A stretch of DNA of 64,000 nt from positions 1,302,001 through 1,366,000 of the forward strand of contig NZ_CP108352.1 in NCBI RefSeq assembly GCF_036237275.1, written 5' to 3'. This DNA is from Streptomyces sp. NBC_01353 (GTDB lineage: Bacteria; Actinomycetota; Actinomycetes; Streptomycetales; Streptomycetaceae). Both the position numbers and the translations under genes were made by a program. Below are positions 52,811-62,411 of the stretch, one piece after another (the first letter of the stretch is position 1; each line of letters begins with the position of its first letter). Under the pieces are notes generated by a model, which was not told the origin of the DNA, did no database searches, and saw only the letters and a program-made list of their open reading frames with translations.

Positions 52811-54616
52811 TCACCCACGTTCCGTCCGGTGGGAACGCGGCAGAATCTCCTGGACCTTCGCTTTCACGCCCTGCGCGACCACGTGGAGGCGGCCGCCGCC
52901 GTCGTGGGCCAGGGAGGACGAAGTCGCCTCGATCTGTTCCCACGTGGAGTGGGGCGGGATCGGCGGTACGGCCGGGTCGGTGCGGAAGTCCAGCACCGTG
53001 GGCCCGTCCGCGCTGAGTGCGGTTCGCCAGGCGTCCTCGACGTCGTCCGGTCGGGTGACGCGGATTCCGTCCATGCCGAGCGAGCGTGCGAAGTCCGCGT
53101 ATGCCACGTCGGGAATCGACTGGGAGGGTTCGAACGGCGGTGTGCCGGCCAGGGCCCGCATCTCCCAGCTCACCTGGTTGAGGTCGTGGTTGTTCCACAC
53201 GGCGACCACCAGCCGGGGATCGGTCCACTCGGCGGTGTACTTGGCCACCGTCACCAGTTCGGCAAGGCCGTTCATCTGCATGGCTCCGTCGCCGACGAGG
53301 GCGATCGCAGGCCGGTCGGGGTGCGCGAACTTGGCGCCGATCGCGTACGGGACACCACTGCCCATCGTGGCCAGTGTGCCGGACAGCGAGCCGCGCATGG
53401 TTCCACGGAACGTCAGGTGCCGGGCGTACCAGTTGGCGGTCGAACCGGAGTCGCACGTGATCATGGCATCGTCGGGCAGCAGGGGGTCGAGGGCGTGCGC
53501 CACGAACTCCGGGTTGACGGGGTCGGCGTCGAGCGCGGCTCGCCGCTCCAGCACGGTCCGCCATCGGCGTACGCCGTCCGCGGTCGTCTCCTGCCAGGAC
53601 CGGTCCTCCTCGCGCGCGAGCAGGGGGAGCAGCTTGCGCAGTGTGGCGGCGGCGTCCCCGACGAGGTTGACCTCGTAGGGGTAGCGCAGACCCACCATGT
53701 GGGGATCGATGTCGATCTGGACGGCCCGTGCCTGCCCGTAGTCAGGCAGGAACTCGGAGTACGGGAAGTTGGATCCCACCGTCAGGAGGGTGTCGCAGTC
53801 GCGCATCAGCTCGTACGACGGCCGGGTACCGAGGAGCCCGATCGAGCCTGTCACGTAGGGCAGCTCGTCACTGAGCGCGTCCTTGCCGAGCAGGGCCTTC
53901 GCGACGCCCGCTCCGAGCAGTTCGGCCGTCTCCACCACCTCCCGCCGCGCGCCGGCCGCACCTTGACCGATCAGCATCGCCACCCGCCGTCCCTCGTTGA
54001 GGAGTTCGGCGGCCCTCGCGAGAGCACGGTCGTCGGGCACGGGCGTCCAGCCGCTGGCGTCGATGCTGGACGGAATCATCTTGTGGGCGTGTTCGGGTGG
54101 GGAATACTCCAGCTGCTGCACATCCGCCGGTATGACAACGACGGTCGGTGCGCGGCGGGCGTACGCGGTGCGCACGGCTCGGTCCACCACGTTCGGCACC
54201 TGCTCGGGCACGTTGACCGTCTCCAGATAGTCCGCCGCCACGTCCTTGAACAGGCTGTGCAGGTCGACCTCCTGCTGATACGAGCCCCCCATCGCGCTGC
54301 GATCCGTCTGCCCGACCAGGGCCACCACCGGGACATGGTCCAGTTTGGCGTCGTACAGCCCGTTCAGGAGATGGACCGCACCGGGACCCGAGGTCGCCAC
54401 GCAGACTCCGACACGTTCCGAGAACTTGGCATAGCCGACGGCCTCCAAGGCGGCCATCTCCTCGTGCCGTGCCTGGATGAAACGAGGGTCGTCACCGGCC
54501 CGCGCCCACGCGGACAGCAACCCGTTGATGCCGTCGCCGGGATAGCCGAAGACATGACTGACGCCCCAGGCACGCAGACGCTCCAGTATCCGGTCGCCAA
54601 CCGTCTCCTTGCTCAC
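52811..54616 (-). CDS. Thiamine-pyrophosphate enzyme, pyruvate oxidase/PoxB-like
   Basis: 601 residues in the three-domain order of the TPP family: N-terminal PYR domain (FGYPGDGINGLLSAW, catalytic Glu in RHEEMAALEAVGYA), central domain (~195-330), C-terminal PP domain (ALVGDGAMQMNGLAELVTVA, VWNNHDLNQVSWE gives the GDG...N cofactor motif). It decarboxylates a 2-keto acid. Length and sequence fit ubiquinone-linked pyruvate dehydrogenase (PoxB) or related oxidases better than acetolactate synthase, but the electron acceptor cannot be read. No ribosome site was examined in detail; ATG 54616 gives the conserved N-terminus. Confidence 0.82.
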   Translation of the reverse strand: MSKETVGDRILERLRAWGVSHVFGYPGDGINGLLSAWARAGDDPRFIQARHEEMAALEAVGYAKFSERVGVCVATSGPGAVHLLNGLYDAKLDHVPVVALVGQTDRSAMGGSYQQEVDLHSLFKDVAADYLETVNVPEQVPNVVDRAVRTAYARRAPTVVVIPADVQQLEYSPPEHAHKMIPSSIDASGWTPVPDDRALARAAELLNEGRRVAMLIGQGAAGARREVVETAELLGAGVAKALLGKDALSDELPYVTGSIGLLGTRPSYELMRDCDTLLTVGSNFPYSEFLPDYGQARAVQIDIDPHMVGLRYPYEVNLVGDAAATLRKLLPLLAREEDRSWQETTADGVRRWRTVLERRAALDADPVNPEFVAHALDPLLPDDAMITCDSGSTANWYARHLTFRGTMRGSLSGTLATMGSGVPYAIGAKFAHPDRPAIALVGDGAMQMNGLAELVTVAKYTAEWTDPRLVVAVWNNHDLNQVSWEMRALAGTPPFEPSQSIPDVAYADFARSLGMDGIRVTRPDDVEDAWRTALSADGPTVLDFRTDPAVPPIPPHSTWEQIEATSSSLAHDGGGRLHVVAQGVKAKVQEILPRSHRTERG

Positions 54617-54991
54617 GAAAACTCGCCTCCATCCATCAGCGGGAACACCTCTTCCCGGTAGAAGCCAAAGAATCCCCGCTGTTCCGGGCCGATCTGGGCG
54701 ACGCCGGTGCCATCGACGCCGACGGCCACGAATCGCCGTCGGTGCGACGCGTGCTCTTGCCGGGGCCGGCCCGTGGGAAAGCTCTCTGGGCGATCAGCCT
54801 CGGCCGGCCGGCCCGGACGACGGGTCGGGCAGCGACTCGCGGTCGGGGCCGAGGCGTTCGGCTGGACGATGAGCGCCGTACATCCCCAGAACGGGCAGCC
54901 GCCGCGGGAACAGCCGCGGAATCGTGCTGACGATGCTGCACCGGCTCAGCCTCGGGTCGTCCTTCTACGCCCCCAGGAACCCGGAGCGGGT
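54617..54991. other. Intergenic stretch, probably decayed coding sequence
   Basis: About 375 bp between the PoxB-like start and the small membrane protein stop. One plus-strand frame (LFRADLGDAGAIDADGHESP) looks protein-like for a short way but has no start and then breaks. The promoter of the PoxB-like gene must lie at the left end. Nothing else is supported. Confidence 0.3.
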
Positions 54992-55216
54992 TCATACGGC
55001 GAGGGCGATCGCGTAGGCGAGGAAGAACAGGGCGACAAGCACGGCCACCACGATGATGGCGACGAGCGGCCCCTTGCCCCAGCCTCGCTTGAGCGGTTGG
55101 TACGGGCCCGCGCCCGAGCTGGTGCTCGACTCGGCTGGGGGCGTCTCTCCTGGCTGCGTGGCACCACGGAGGCGCGGGTCCTGGCGCGGATCCGGATCGG
55201 GGTTGTAGGCGGACAT
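54992..55216 (-). CDS. Small tail-anchored membrane protein (DUF6480-like)
   Basis: 74 residues: a hydrophilic Pro/Asp-rich N-terminus (NPDPDPRQDPRLRGATQPGE) and a single C-terminal transmembrane helix (~50-72). The layout matches the DUF6480-type proteins of Streptomyces; function unknown. AAGGAG lies 8 nt before ATG 55216. Confidence 0.7.
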   Translation of the reverse strand: MSAYNPDPDPRQDPRLRGATQPGETPPAESSTSSGAGPYQPLKRGWGKGPLVAIIVVAVLVALFFLAYAIALAV

Positions 55217-55439
55217 GTCGCACTCCTTTCCGCTCCCGGCGGGTGTGACGTCCTCCTGCGGCTGCCCGCAGGCTCGCCGAACATGCCGGGCAGACGCCTG
55301 AGCCGCCGCAGCGGGGAGAGGCGTGGCACTTCCCGCGTGGTGCACACCCAACGCCCACCGTCACACGGTCTGGGCACCCCCCTCACTGACTCGGCACGGA
55401 ACGTCACGGGCGCGTTGTCAGTGGGACCGAGGGCCCCCA

Positions 55440-55700
55440 GGGAGGCATCCATCAACCACCCCGTCCCCCGGTCCCATGTGCGCGGGTGTCCAGCCCACCG
55501 GCAGTCAAAACGCCTATCGCCGGCATTGTCGTCGGCTCCCCCGGATCGGCAGCCGCCTCGGTGAGAACCAAGGCCAGGGGCCGGCCATCGGCATCGGACG
55601 CGGGGCGGATCTCTGTCGTCAGTCCCCCGCGGGACAGGCCGATGGCGGCATGGCTCCTCGGATCGGCCGTCATCGACAGATCAATGGAGTGGGTGAATCG
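55440..55700 (-). pseudogene. IS5-family transposase fragment
   Basis: Minus strand reads IGLSRGGLTTEIRPASDADG then RPLALVLTEAAADPGEPTTM, the region of IS5-type transposases that normally reads SRGGLTTKIHLA...G. Both ends of the gene are missing and no inverted repeats were found. It is a small remnant. Confidence 0.6.
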
Positions 55701-55831
55701 CCGGTTTCACGGGTATCGGGCTCAGCCTGTTGCGTCACGTGGTGATCTCCACCTTGGCTTGGCCCGGCCACGCTCCTGCCCGGGGACCGGGTGTTCGGGC
55801 CCCCGGGCAGGTGGAAGCGAGCCGGGCTGAG

Positions 55832-56281
55832 TCAGATCCTGCCGCGCCAGGAACCCGTCTCCGTGCCGCGATCCTCAATGAAGTGTTTGAACCGCTTCAG
55901 GTCGCCCTTGACCTGCCGGTCGACGAAGCCGAGCTTGTCAGCGATGTTCTCCGCCATCCCCTCGGGATCGAAGTCCATCATCAGCGTCACCTCTGTGTGC
56001 GCCGGGTCGATCGGCCGGAAGGTGACCAGCCCGGACTGCTCGCCTTCCCCGCTTACGGTCACCCAGGCCACCTTCTCGTCCGGGATCTGCTCGGTGATCT
56101 CCGCGTCGAACTCCCGCTCCACGCCGCCGATCTTCGTCACCCAGTGCGTGAGCGTGTCCGTGCGCTGTTCAATGCGCTCCACACCCTCCATGAACTGCGG
56201 AAACGACTCGAACTGCGTCCATTGGTTGTAGGCCGCCGTCACCGGCACGTCGACCTCGATCGATTCCTTCACCTGCGACAT
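55832..56281 (-). CDS. SRPBCC-family protein (polyketide cyclase/START-like)
   Basis: 149 residues: ESIEVDVPVTAAYNQWTQFE SFPQFMEGVERIEQ at the start, a central beta-rich part (WVTKIGGVEREFDAEITEQI) and the C-terminal helix FVDRQVKGDLKRFKHFIEDR. This is the hydrophobic-cavity SRPBCC fold; ligands range from polyketides to lipids. The ATG at 56281 has GGAAGG nearby. There is no operon partner. Confidence 0.8.
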   Translation of the reverse strand: MSQVKESIEVDVPVTAAYNQWTQFESFPQFMEGVERIEQRTDTLTHWVTKIGGVEREFDAEITEQIPDEKVAWVTVSGEGEQSGLVTFRPIDPAHTEVTLMMDFDPEGMAENIADKLGFVDRQVKGDLKRFKHFIEDRGTETGSWRGRI

Positions 56282-56914
56282 CCGAACAATCCTTCCACCG
56301 CGATCGGGGTTGCCGGCCTGCAGCCGGCGGCTGTTGGTCCATCCCTCCCCGAGCCACGCCCTGCCCTGGCTTCACCAGCACGGAACCACCCGCCCGAGAC
56401 CCACCCACTGGCGTGTCTGCGGCAACCGGCCCACGACAGGGTCAGCAGCCAGGGAGCTGAGCGGCCCCGCCACTCGCGACGCCTGACCTGGAGCATCCGC
56501 CAACACGAACCCATGGCCAGCGCAGGATCGCGTCCGCGGCGCCGTCAGCGCGGCCGCCTGAGAGGGTGAACGGTATGGGCGACCTGACAGATACGTCGAT
56601 GACCTGACGCCACCCGTATTCCCAATGAGACTCACCCGCGTGCCGCACGCTTGCGGAAGCAGTAGCTCCACCCGCAGTCGGCCTCGGGGCAAGGCGGTCG
56701 GAGTTCGTTCGGGCAAGAGGCCTTCGGGATCGGAAAACGACTGATCCCCGCCGCGAAGGTACCCCCTGCGGACTGAAGGTCCGCCGTGGGCGTGCTGTCC
56801 GGCCGCCGTAGGCCGTCTGGCGGTGACGTCTTGCCGGATGCTGGAGCCCGTCTGAAGCTGACGGCACACCGAACGAATCAAGCGCAGGGGAGCCGGGAAA
56901 CATCGGGAGGCAGC
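56282..56914. other. Intergenic stretch with no supported gene
   Basis: About 630 bp between two divergent genes. It must hold the promoters of the SRPBCC and SDR genes. One minus-strand stretch reads CPNELRPPCPEADCGWSYCF, a Cys-rich motif without context, so possibly a relic. I see no other structure. Confidence 0.35.
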
Positions 56915-57805
56915 ATGGCGGCACGAGAACGTCAGAACCGAGACCCCGTCACGGCCCACCCACGACCGGACTTTCCCGATCAGCAGCAGGAACATCCGGG
57001 CTGGACCGGGCCGATGGACCCGCCCCCGGACCATGGCGAATCGTCCTACGAAGGGCATCAACTCCTCGCGGAGCGGATTGCCGTGATCACCGGTGGTGAC
57101 TCGGGCATCGGTCGGGCCGTCGCTCTTGCCTACGCACGCGAAGGCGCGGACGTCGTTTTCACCCACCTGCCGGAGGAAGCCGGAGAGGCCGAGGAAACCT
57201 CACGTCTCGTCACGGAGGCCGGCCGCAGAGCGGTCGCGGTCTCCTGCGACATTCGCGAGGAGCGGCAGTGTGGCGATCTGATCGAGCGTGCCGTGAGTGA
57301 ATTCGGACGGATCGACATCCTGGTGAACAATGCCGCCTATCAGATGTCCCAGCCGGGCGGCATCGCCGCCATCGACACGGAGCAGTTCGACCGCGTCATG
57401 AAGACGAACCTATACGGCATGTTCTGGCTGTCGAAGATGGCGCTGCCGCACATTCCGAAGGGCGGCAGCATCATCAACAGCGCCTCCGTTCAGGCCTACA
57501 AGCCAAGTCCCCACCTTCTGGACTACGCCATGACCAAGGCCGCGATCGTCAACTTCACGCAAGGGCTCGCCCAGATGGTCGCCACGGAGGGCGTACGCGT
57601 CAACGCGGTGGCACCGGGGCCCGTCTGGACGCCCCTGATCCCGGCAACCATGCCCGACACCGTCGAATTCGGGAAGCAGTCTCCGCTCGGCCGCCCCGCC
57701 CAGCCCGCCGAGATGGCACCCGCCTACGTCTTTCTCGCGACAGATCAGGCCAGTTACATCACGGGCGAGATCGTCAACGCCACCGGCGGCACGCCACTCC
57801 CGTAG
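56915..57805 (+). CDS. Short-chain dehydrogenase/reductase (YghA-like)
   Basis: 296 residues. The first ~45 are a Pro-rich extension with HPRPDFPDQQQEHPGWTGPM DPPPDHGE, the hallmark of the YghA/YhxC-type stress SDRs. The NAD(P) motif TGGDSGIGRAVALAYA (~58), NNAAY (~138), Ser ~168 and YAMTK (~184) complete the catalytic set. The YITGEIVNATGG end is typical. GGGAGG lies before ATG 56915. It reduces an aldehyde or ketone; substrate unknown. The ~180 bp after it hold nothing notable. Confidence 0.88.
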   Translation: MAARERQNRDPVTAHPRPDFPDQQQEHPGWTGPMDPPPDHGESSYEGHQLLAERIAVITGGDSGIGRAVALAYAREGADVVFTHLPEEAGEAEETSRLVTEAGRRAVAVSCDIREERQCGDLIERAVSEFGRIDILVNNAAYQMSQPGGIAAIDTEQFDRVMKTNLYGMFWLSKMALPHIPKGGSIINSASVQAYKPSPHLLDYAMTKAAIVNFTQGLAQMVATEGVRVNAVAPGPVWTPLIPATMPDTVEFGKQSPLGRPAQPAEMAPAYVFLATDQASYITGEIVNATGGTPLP

Positions 57806-57984
57806 TTACTACGCCCGGCTGTCCCCGGTCGTCGCCTGCACGATGACCGTGCCCTGCCGCTTCGTACCGTGTCCCGCCGCCGATCATCGGGTGCGACGGC
57901 GTCAGAGTGCGACGCAGAACCGTCCGTGGTGACCCCGGTGCCACATCCCCCGTGGCCGCTTCGAGCCAAGCCTTTGTCGCCGGT

Positions 57985-58308
57985 TCAGTGGCCGAGGGCG
58001 CGCTTGAGTTCCGCTTTGTCCATCTTCGAACGGCCCTCGATGTTGCGCTGCTTCGCCTCGTTGTAGAGCTGCTCCTTGGTGGGTCCCTGCGAGCCGCTGT
58101 GGGAACGCTGCCCGCCGCGCTTGGAGGACGACATGTCCTGGGTCGAGGAACGGCTCACGGTCTTCGACTCGCCGGAGCGCGCGCGTTCCTTGTTGACGGT
58201 GCGCGCGGCGATCTCCTTGGCCCGCTTCGTACTCTCTCCGCGCTCCTCGGCACTCTCCTTGATGTGTTCATACTGGCGTTCACGCTTGGGGCTGGAACCG
58301 CGAGGCAT
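57985..58308 (-). CDS. Small basic 'plasmid stabilisation' protein (paralogue)
   Basis: 107 residues, the same layout as the protein at 48814-49140: MPRGSSPKRERQYEHIKESA, RTVNKERARSGES, a Ser/Gly linker, then QLYNEAKQRNIEGRSKMDKA and a LGH end. ATG 58308 is preferred to ATG 58314 because AAGGAG is then 9 nt away. Function unproven. Confidence 0.75.
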   Translation of the reverse strand: MPRGSSPKRERQYEHIKESAEERGESTKRAKEIAARTVNKERARSGESKTVSRSSTQDMSSSKRGGQRSHSGSQGPTKEQLYNEAKQRNIEGRSKMDKAELKRALGH

Positions 58309-58698
58309 GCTCATTCACTCCTTGGCGGGTGGGCGATCAATAACGAATCGCTGCACTGTCGGGTCGGAATCCGCCTCAGCGGGATGAAGAGGTTGCTTGG
58401 CCCGTCGGGGCCCATGCATGGCCATTGGTTCAGCAGGGCCAGGGTGCTTTCGGTGAGGGAGTCCGGCCATGTCGGGCGCCTACCCACGGCTGGATCGACA
58501 CATTCACCAGCCGGCCGTGCAGATGGCGCCCGCGAGACCGCCCGTTCTCTGCTGTTCCGGCCGCTGCCGCCTCGCGGCCACGGCTGCGGCAGGAACCCGG
58601 CGGTGAGAACCCGGCACCGCCGCGGCCTGCCCACGTGAACGGGTCAATCCCGCCGCAGCACTGATATGACCCGGCGCTGCGCGGGTAGCGGCGGGTTC
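58309..58698. other. Intergenic stretch with no supported gene
   Basis: About 390 bp between divergent genes. GC-rich with no frame that reads as protein and no clear hairpin. Promoters for both neighbours are expected here. Confidence 0.4.
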
Positions 58699-59322
58699 AT
58701 GGAAGCCCAAGAGACCACACCGCTGCGCGCCGTCGCGCTCGTCTGCACTCTCTCCCCGTCGCCCACCCCTTCAAGTTCGCAGTTGTTGGCGGAACAGGCC
58801 ATGGCCGCGCTCGGCGAACACGGCGTGACGGGACAGGTGATCCGGGTCGCGGACCACGACGTGCGGAGCGGGATCAGAACCGATATGGGCGAAGGCGACG
58901 CATGGCCGGAGATCCGGGACACGATCCTCAGCTCGGACATCGTGATCCTTTCGACGCCAATCTGGCTCGGTCATCCCTCCAGCGTCGCCCAGCGTGTGCT
59001 GGAGCGACTGGACGCGGAACTCGGAGAGACCGACAACGAGGGCCGCATGCTCACCTACGGCAAGGTCGCGGGCGTCTGCGTGGTCGGCAACGAGGACGGT
59101 GCGCACAAGGTCAGCGCCGACCTCTTCCAGGGCCTGAACGACGTCGGTTTCACGCTCGCCCCCAACGCCGTCACGTACTGGGTGGGCGAAGCCATGCACC
59201 GTACCGACTTCAAGGATCTCGACCCGACCCCTGAGAAGACTGCCGCCACCACGAAGACCCTGGCCGCCAACACCGCCCACCTCGCTCGTCGTCTCAAGGA
59301 CACCGTGTATCCGCCCTCCTGA
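58699..59322 (+). CDS. Flavodoxin-family NAD(P)H:FMN oxidoreductase
   Basis: 207 residues of the flavodoxin-like fold: ALVCTLSPSPTPSSSQLLAE (phosphate-binding loop), VILSTPIWLGHPSSVAQRVL (FMN loop), then VCVVGNEDGAHKVSADLFQG and a C-terminal helix. It is an NADPH-dependent FMN reductase or WrbA-like quinone reductase. The start ATG 58699 has only a weak ribosome site; an upstream frame extends 11 codons. Confidence 0.8.
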   Translation: MEAQETTPLRAVALVCTLSPSPTPSSSQLLAEQAMAALGEHGVTGQVIRVADHDVRSGIRTDMGEGDAWPEIRDTILSSDIVILSTPIWLGHPSSVAQRVLERLDAELGETDNEGRMLTYGKVAGVCVVGNEDGAHKVSADLFQGLNDVGFTLAPNAVTYWVGEAMHRTDFKDLDPTPEKTAATTKTLAANTAHLARRLKDTVYPPS

Positions 59323-59755
59323 CGCCGGGCACTCGGACACTTGTCGACTCGTGGTCAGGGTGCCGCATGAGTACGGGCGCAGGTGTCGTCGCCGCGTACG
59401 TGCTCGCCGGGAAATAAGCAGCGCCCGATGGCGACTACGCCACAGCCGCCCTCTACGACGCCCTCCTGCCGGGGTACGCCTAGGGCTGCCAGAAGGGCAG
59501 TGACCGTACGGGCCACTTCCCGACCCCCGGCCGCATTGGACTGCGGTTGCGCAACTGGATGCTCGAGGAGGCAAGAAGGCTTCCCCCCGGTGGCCGCCCC
59601 GCCGATCACCACTGCTCCGGCCGGTCCCAGCCGGTGCTGGTACTGACTGCGGGTGTCGCGCAGCGTGGCAGCCCTCGGAAATGCGTGTTGCGATGGGAGA
59701 ACAGGGAAGGCGCGGTCCAACACGCAACCGCGTGGCCACGACGGGAGGAGCGATC
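59323..59755. other. Intergenic stretch with no supported gene
   Basis: About 430 bp. A short frame near 59370-59410 resembles a truncated N-terminus (MSTGAGVVAAYVLAGK) ended by TAA, without known homology. No repeats or hairpins are prominent. Confidence 0.35.
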
Positions 59756-60199
59756 ATGGCACAGAACAAGCCGCTCAAGGCCCGCGACATCATGACGGCG
59801 GGCACCCAGTGCGTCGGTGAGCACGAGTCCTTGCGGGATGCGGCGAGGATGATGCGCGAGATGCAGGTGGGTGCGCTGCCCATCTGCGGTGATGACGACA
59901 AGCTGCAGGGCATGGTCACCGACCGGGACATCGTCATTCAGTGTGTGGCCGACGGGGAGGACCCGGCCCAGGTCGAGTGTGGTTCCCTCGGCGGTGAGCT
60001 GCACTGGATCGACGCGGAGGCTTCGGCGACGGACGCCCTGCACGTCATGGAGGAGCACCAGGTGAAGCGCCTGCCGGTGATCGACGTGCAGAACGGCCAC
60101 CGTCTCTGCGGGATGATCTCGGAGGCGAACCTCGCACAGAACCTCACCGACAAGCAGATCGCCGAGTTCGCGAGCCGCGTGTACGCGGGCGCCCACTGA
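59756..60199 (+). CDS. Two-CBS-domain protein
   Basis: 147 residues holding a CBS pair: RDIMTAGTQCVGEHESLRDA with GALPICGDDDKLQGMVTDRD (~10-65) and ALHVMEEHQVKRLPVIDVQN with GMISEANLAQ (~80-130). CBS pairs bind adenosine nucleotides and sense energy state; these stand-alone proteins are linked to hypoxia or stress in actinobacteria. GGGAGGAGCG precedes ATG 59756. Confidence 0.85.
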   Translation: MAQNKPLKARDIMTAGTQCVGEHESLRDAARMMREMQVGALPICGDDDKLQGMVTDRDIVIQCVADGEDPAQVECGSLGGELHWIDAEASATDALHVMEEHQVKRLPVIDVQNGHRLCGMISEANLAQNLTDKQIAEFASRVYAGAH

Positions 60200-60633
60200 G
60201 GTACCGCCGGTGCCGGCGGGGCTGGCAGCTCCAGGTCCGCCGGCACCCGCGGAAGCAAGCGGCCGCAACCAGAGGGACCACGGTGGAGACCCGGGCCTGG
60301 TTCGGCTGCACCGCCCCCGAAGTGGGCGCAGGTCGGCGCACTCGTCGCCGAAGGCGCAGAGCCGGCGGATCTCGTAGCGAGTGGGATACCGCTCGGAATG
60401 GCGCGACGGTGGGGCCATGTTTCTGTCCAAACGCGGCGGACGAGCTACGAGCCACGTGAGGCGAACGCCCCGACGCCTGGTTCGCCCCCTGCCTACCCTG
60501 GACGGACTCGCTCGACTGCCTACGGCAGCGCTGCGCCTTACAGGGGAGTCACCGGAGCGCCACCCGCACCACTCCACCGGGTGCGGGCCAGGGTGAACAG
60601 CCGAGACAGCGGCGCCGAGCGAGGAGAGCAGCC
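60200..60633. other. Intergenic stretch with no supported gene
   Basis: About 430 bp between the CBS and PRC-barrel genes. Frames on both strands look random. No hairpin or repeat stands out. Confidence 0.4.
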
Positions 60634-60987
60634 ATGGCGAACGAAGACATCTGGGGTTACCGCGCCGACTCCGGCTACGAGACGGGAACCGACCTGATCG
60701 GATTCAAGGTCGAGGCGACCGACGGAAGCATCGGAACGGTCGATGAGCACACGGACGAGGCCGGAGCCGGCTACCTCGTCGTCGACACCGGCGTATGGAT
60801 CTTCGGCAAGCACGTGCTGCTCCCCGCCAGCACCATCCAGCGCATCGACCGTGCCAACGCAACGGTCCACGTCAGCCGGACCAAGGACCAGATCAAGGAC
60901 GCGCCCGAGTTCGAGCGAGGGAGGCAGCCCCGCGACCCCACCTACCTCGAGCAGTTCGCCAAGTACTACGGCATGCCGCACATGTGA
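60634..60987 (+). CDS. PRC-barrel domain protein
   Basis: 117 residues: GTDLIGFKVEATDGSIGTVD, GAGYLVVDTGVWIFGKHVLL PAS and VSRTKDQIKDAPEF form a PRC beta-barrel with its usual C-terminal tail. Such proteins are small cytoplasmic stress or RNA-related factors of unclear role. GAGGAGAGCAGCC precedes the ATG. Confidence 0.85.
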   Translation: MANEDIWGYRADSGYETGTDLIGFKVEATDGSIGTVDEHTDEAGAGYLVVDTGVWIFGKHVLLPASTIQRIDRANATVHVSRTKDQIKDAPEFERGRQPRDPTYLEQFAKYYGMPHM

Positions 60988-61150
60988 CTCCCCCTCCGGG
61001 GGAAGACCGGGCGGGACCTGAGCCTCGACCGGAGGCGAGTCCTTCCACGCCCACGTACCACTTGGCCGCAGGTTCCGGCCAGGAACGGCGCGACGGCGAG
61101 GCGGCCGTTGAACAACAAGTACGACCGCCGCCGCAATCGCCTCCTGCCGC

Positions 61151-61228
61151 TCATTCCCCTTCTCCCTGATGGCCGGGTCCGCCCAACCGAGCCCGGATCC
61201 GTTCCGCCAGTCCCTCGTCGTACGCCAT
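61151..61228 (-). pseudogene. TfoX-like N-terminal fragment
   Basis: A start with a good ribosome site (AGAGGTGAAGACCGT before ATG 61228) reads MAYDEGLAERIRARLGG, the N-terminus of TfoX-domain proteins, but a TGA ends it after 25 codons and the rest of the domain is not found in the following DNA. It is probably a truncated gene. Confidence 0.5.
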
Positions 61229-61386
61229 ACGGTCTTCACCTCTGCCGTGATCGGAACGGACCATGATCAACGCTGGGCTGCCCCTGCCCGGCAGAGGTTC
61301 GATCGGCCGTGGCGGCGTGGCGGTCCATGCGACGAGGACAGGATGGGCCACGCTTGGCGCTCCGGCGCCGACAGGAGACGTTCCCC

Positions 61387-61662
61387 ATGCTCGAACGCAA
61401 GCAGCGCAAGAACCGGACCGACATCACCTTCGTGCTTCCCGCCGACAGCCCACCCGGCCCGGTCAGCGTCGTGGGTGACTTCAACGACTGGGACCCGCAT
61501 GCCCACCCCCTCCACGTCCGGGAGGACCACACGCGGGCTGTCACGGTCGCGCTGCCCCTGGAAAGCAGCCACTCCTTCCGCTATCTGGCGGCCGGCGACT
61601 ACTGGTTCAACGACGAGTCCGCCGACGGCTGGGCCGGCGCCAACAGTCTGGTGAACACCTGA
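61387..61662 (+). CDS. Small CBM48-domain protein (isoamylase N-terminal-like)
   Basis: 91 residues: VSVVGDFNDWDPHAHPLHVR, SHSFRYLAAGDYWFNDESAD are the hallmark FNDWD and YxYL/WFND motifs of CBM48. The domain binds glycogen-like glucans. As a stand-alone protein it could target or regulate glycogen enzymes. The ATG at 61387 is chosen for its position after GGAGACG. Confidence 0.8.
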   Translation: MLERKQRKNRTDITFVLPADSPPGPVSVVGDFNDWDPHAHPLHVREDHTRAVTVALPLESSHSFRYLAAGDYWFNDESADGWAGANSLVNT

Positions 61663-61671
61663 GCACTCGCC

Positions 61672-62010
61672 TCAGCCCCGCCGCATTGTGTCCGGTGGCG
61701 CATCATCGTCGCGCGTGCCCAGGACACGTTCGTAGCGCCAGGTGGCCGCCCGTTCCGGCTGGAGCAGACTGAGCCCGGTCACCTCAACCAGTCGCTCGGT
61801 GCTCAACCCATGCGGATTGTGCCAAGCGCCCTGCCGACCTTCATCGCCCACAGCTCCGCCGTGACAAATGGACGTGCACGGTACTGCCCCCGGAGTTCGT
61901 CGAGGTGATCGAGGCAGCAGGCCACGGTCAGTCGTCGCCCATCCAGATCCGGGTCGGCCGGATGGGCCCAGGAGGAGTCGCGGACGACACCGTAGACGCC
62001 CCTCGAGGGG
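61672..62010 (-). pseudogene. Hypothetical gene broken by a frameshift
   Basis: Minus strand reads ADPDLDGRRLTVACCLDHLD then ELRGQYRARPFVTAELWAMK VGRAL in one frame, and HGLSTERLVEVTGLSLLQPE RAATW then to a stop at 61672 in another. The two parts join naturally as one protein, a type I recall in Streptomyces but cannot name. A frameshift near 61810 separates them. The region 62010-62400 holds no clear gene. Confidence 0.45.
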
Positions 62011-62411
62011 ACGGTCTGGTGGCAGCGACGGAGTGCCGGCGACACCATGTGGCGCCGGCACAGCCCCCGGATCCCTGGCACGACTTCGAGACCATGCGGG
62101 ACCCGATGGGCGGGCCGCTTCCTGGCGCAGGCCGCCACTCCGACCATGGCCGGCCAGGGATGGGCGGCGTGCTCGTGGCCGGTATCGGCGCCCTGGCTGG
62201 TGAGCTCGCTGTCCCGGTCGCATGGACCGCGTACTTCGCCTTGGCTGACGCCGACGAGGCGGTACGCCGCGGCGCACTCGAGTCCTATCTCGACTGAGCA
62301 GCTCACCGGTGATGCCCTGTTCGCCGCGCGTGAGGCCCGGCAAGCGGGGCACCCGCACGGCACGAGTAGGTCGCCCCGCTGATGGCGAAACGTACGGGAA
62401 GGAGCGAGACC

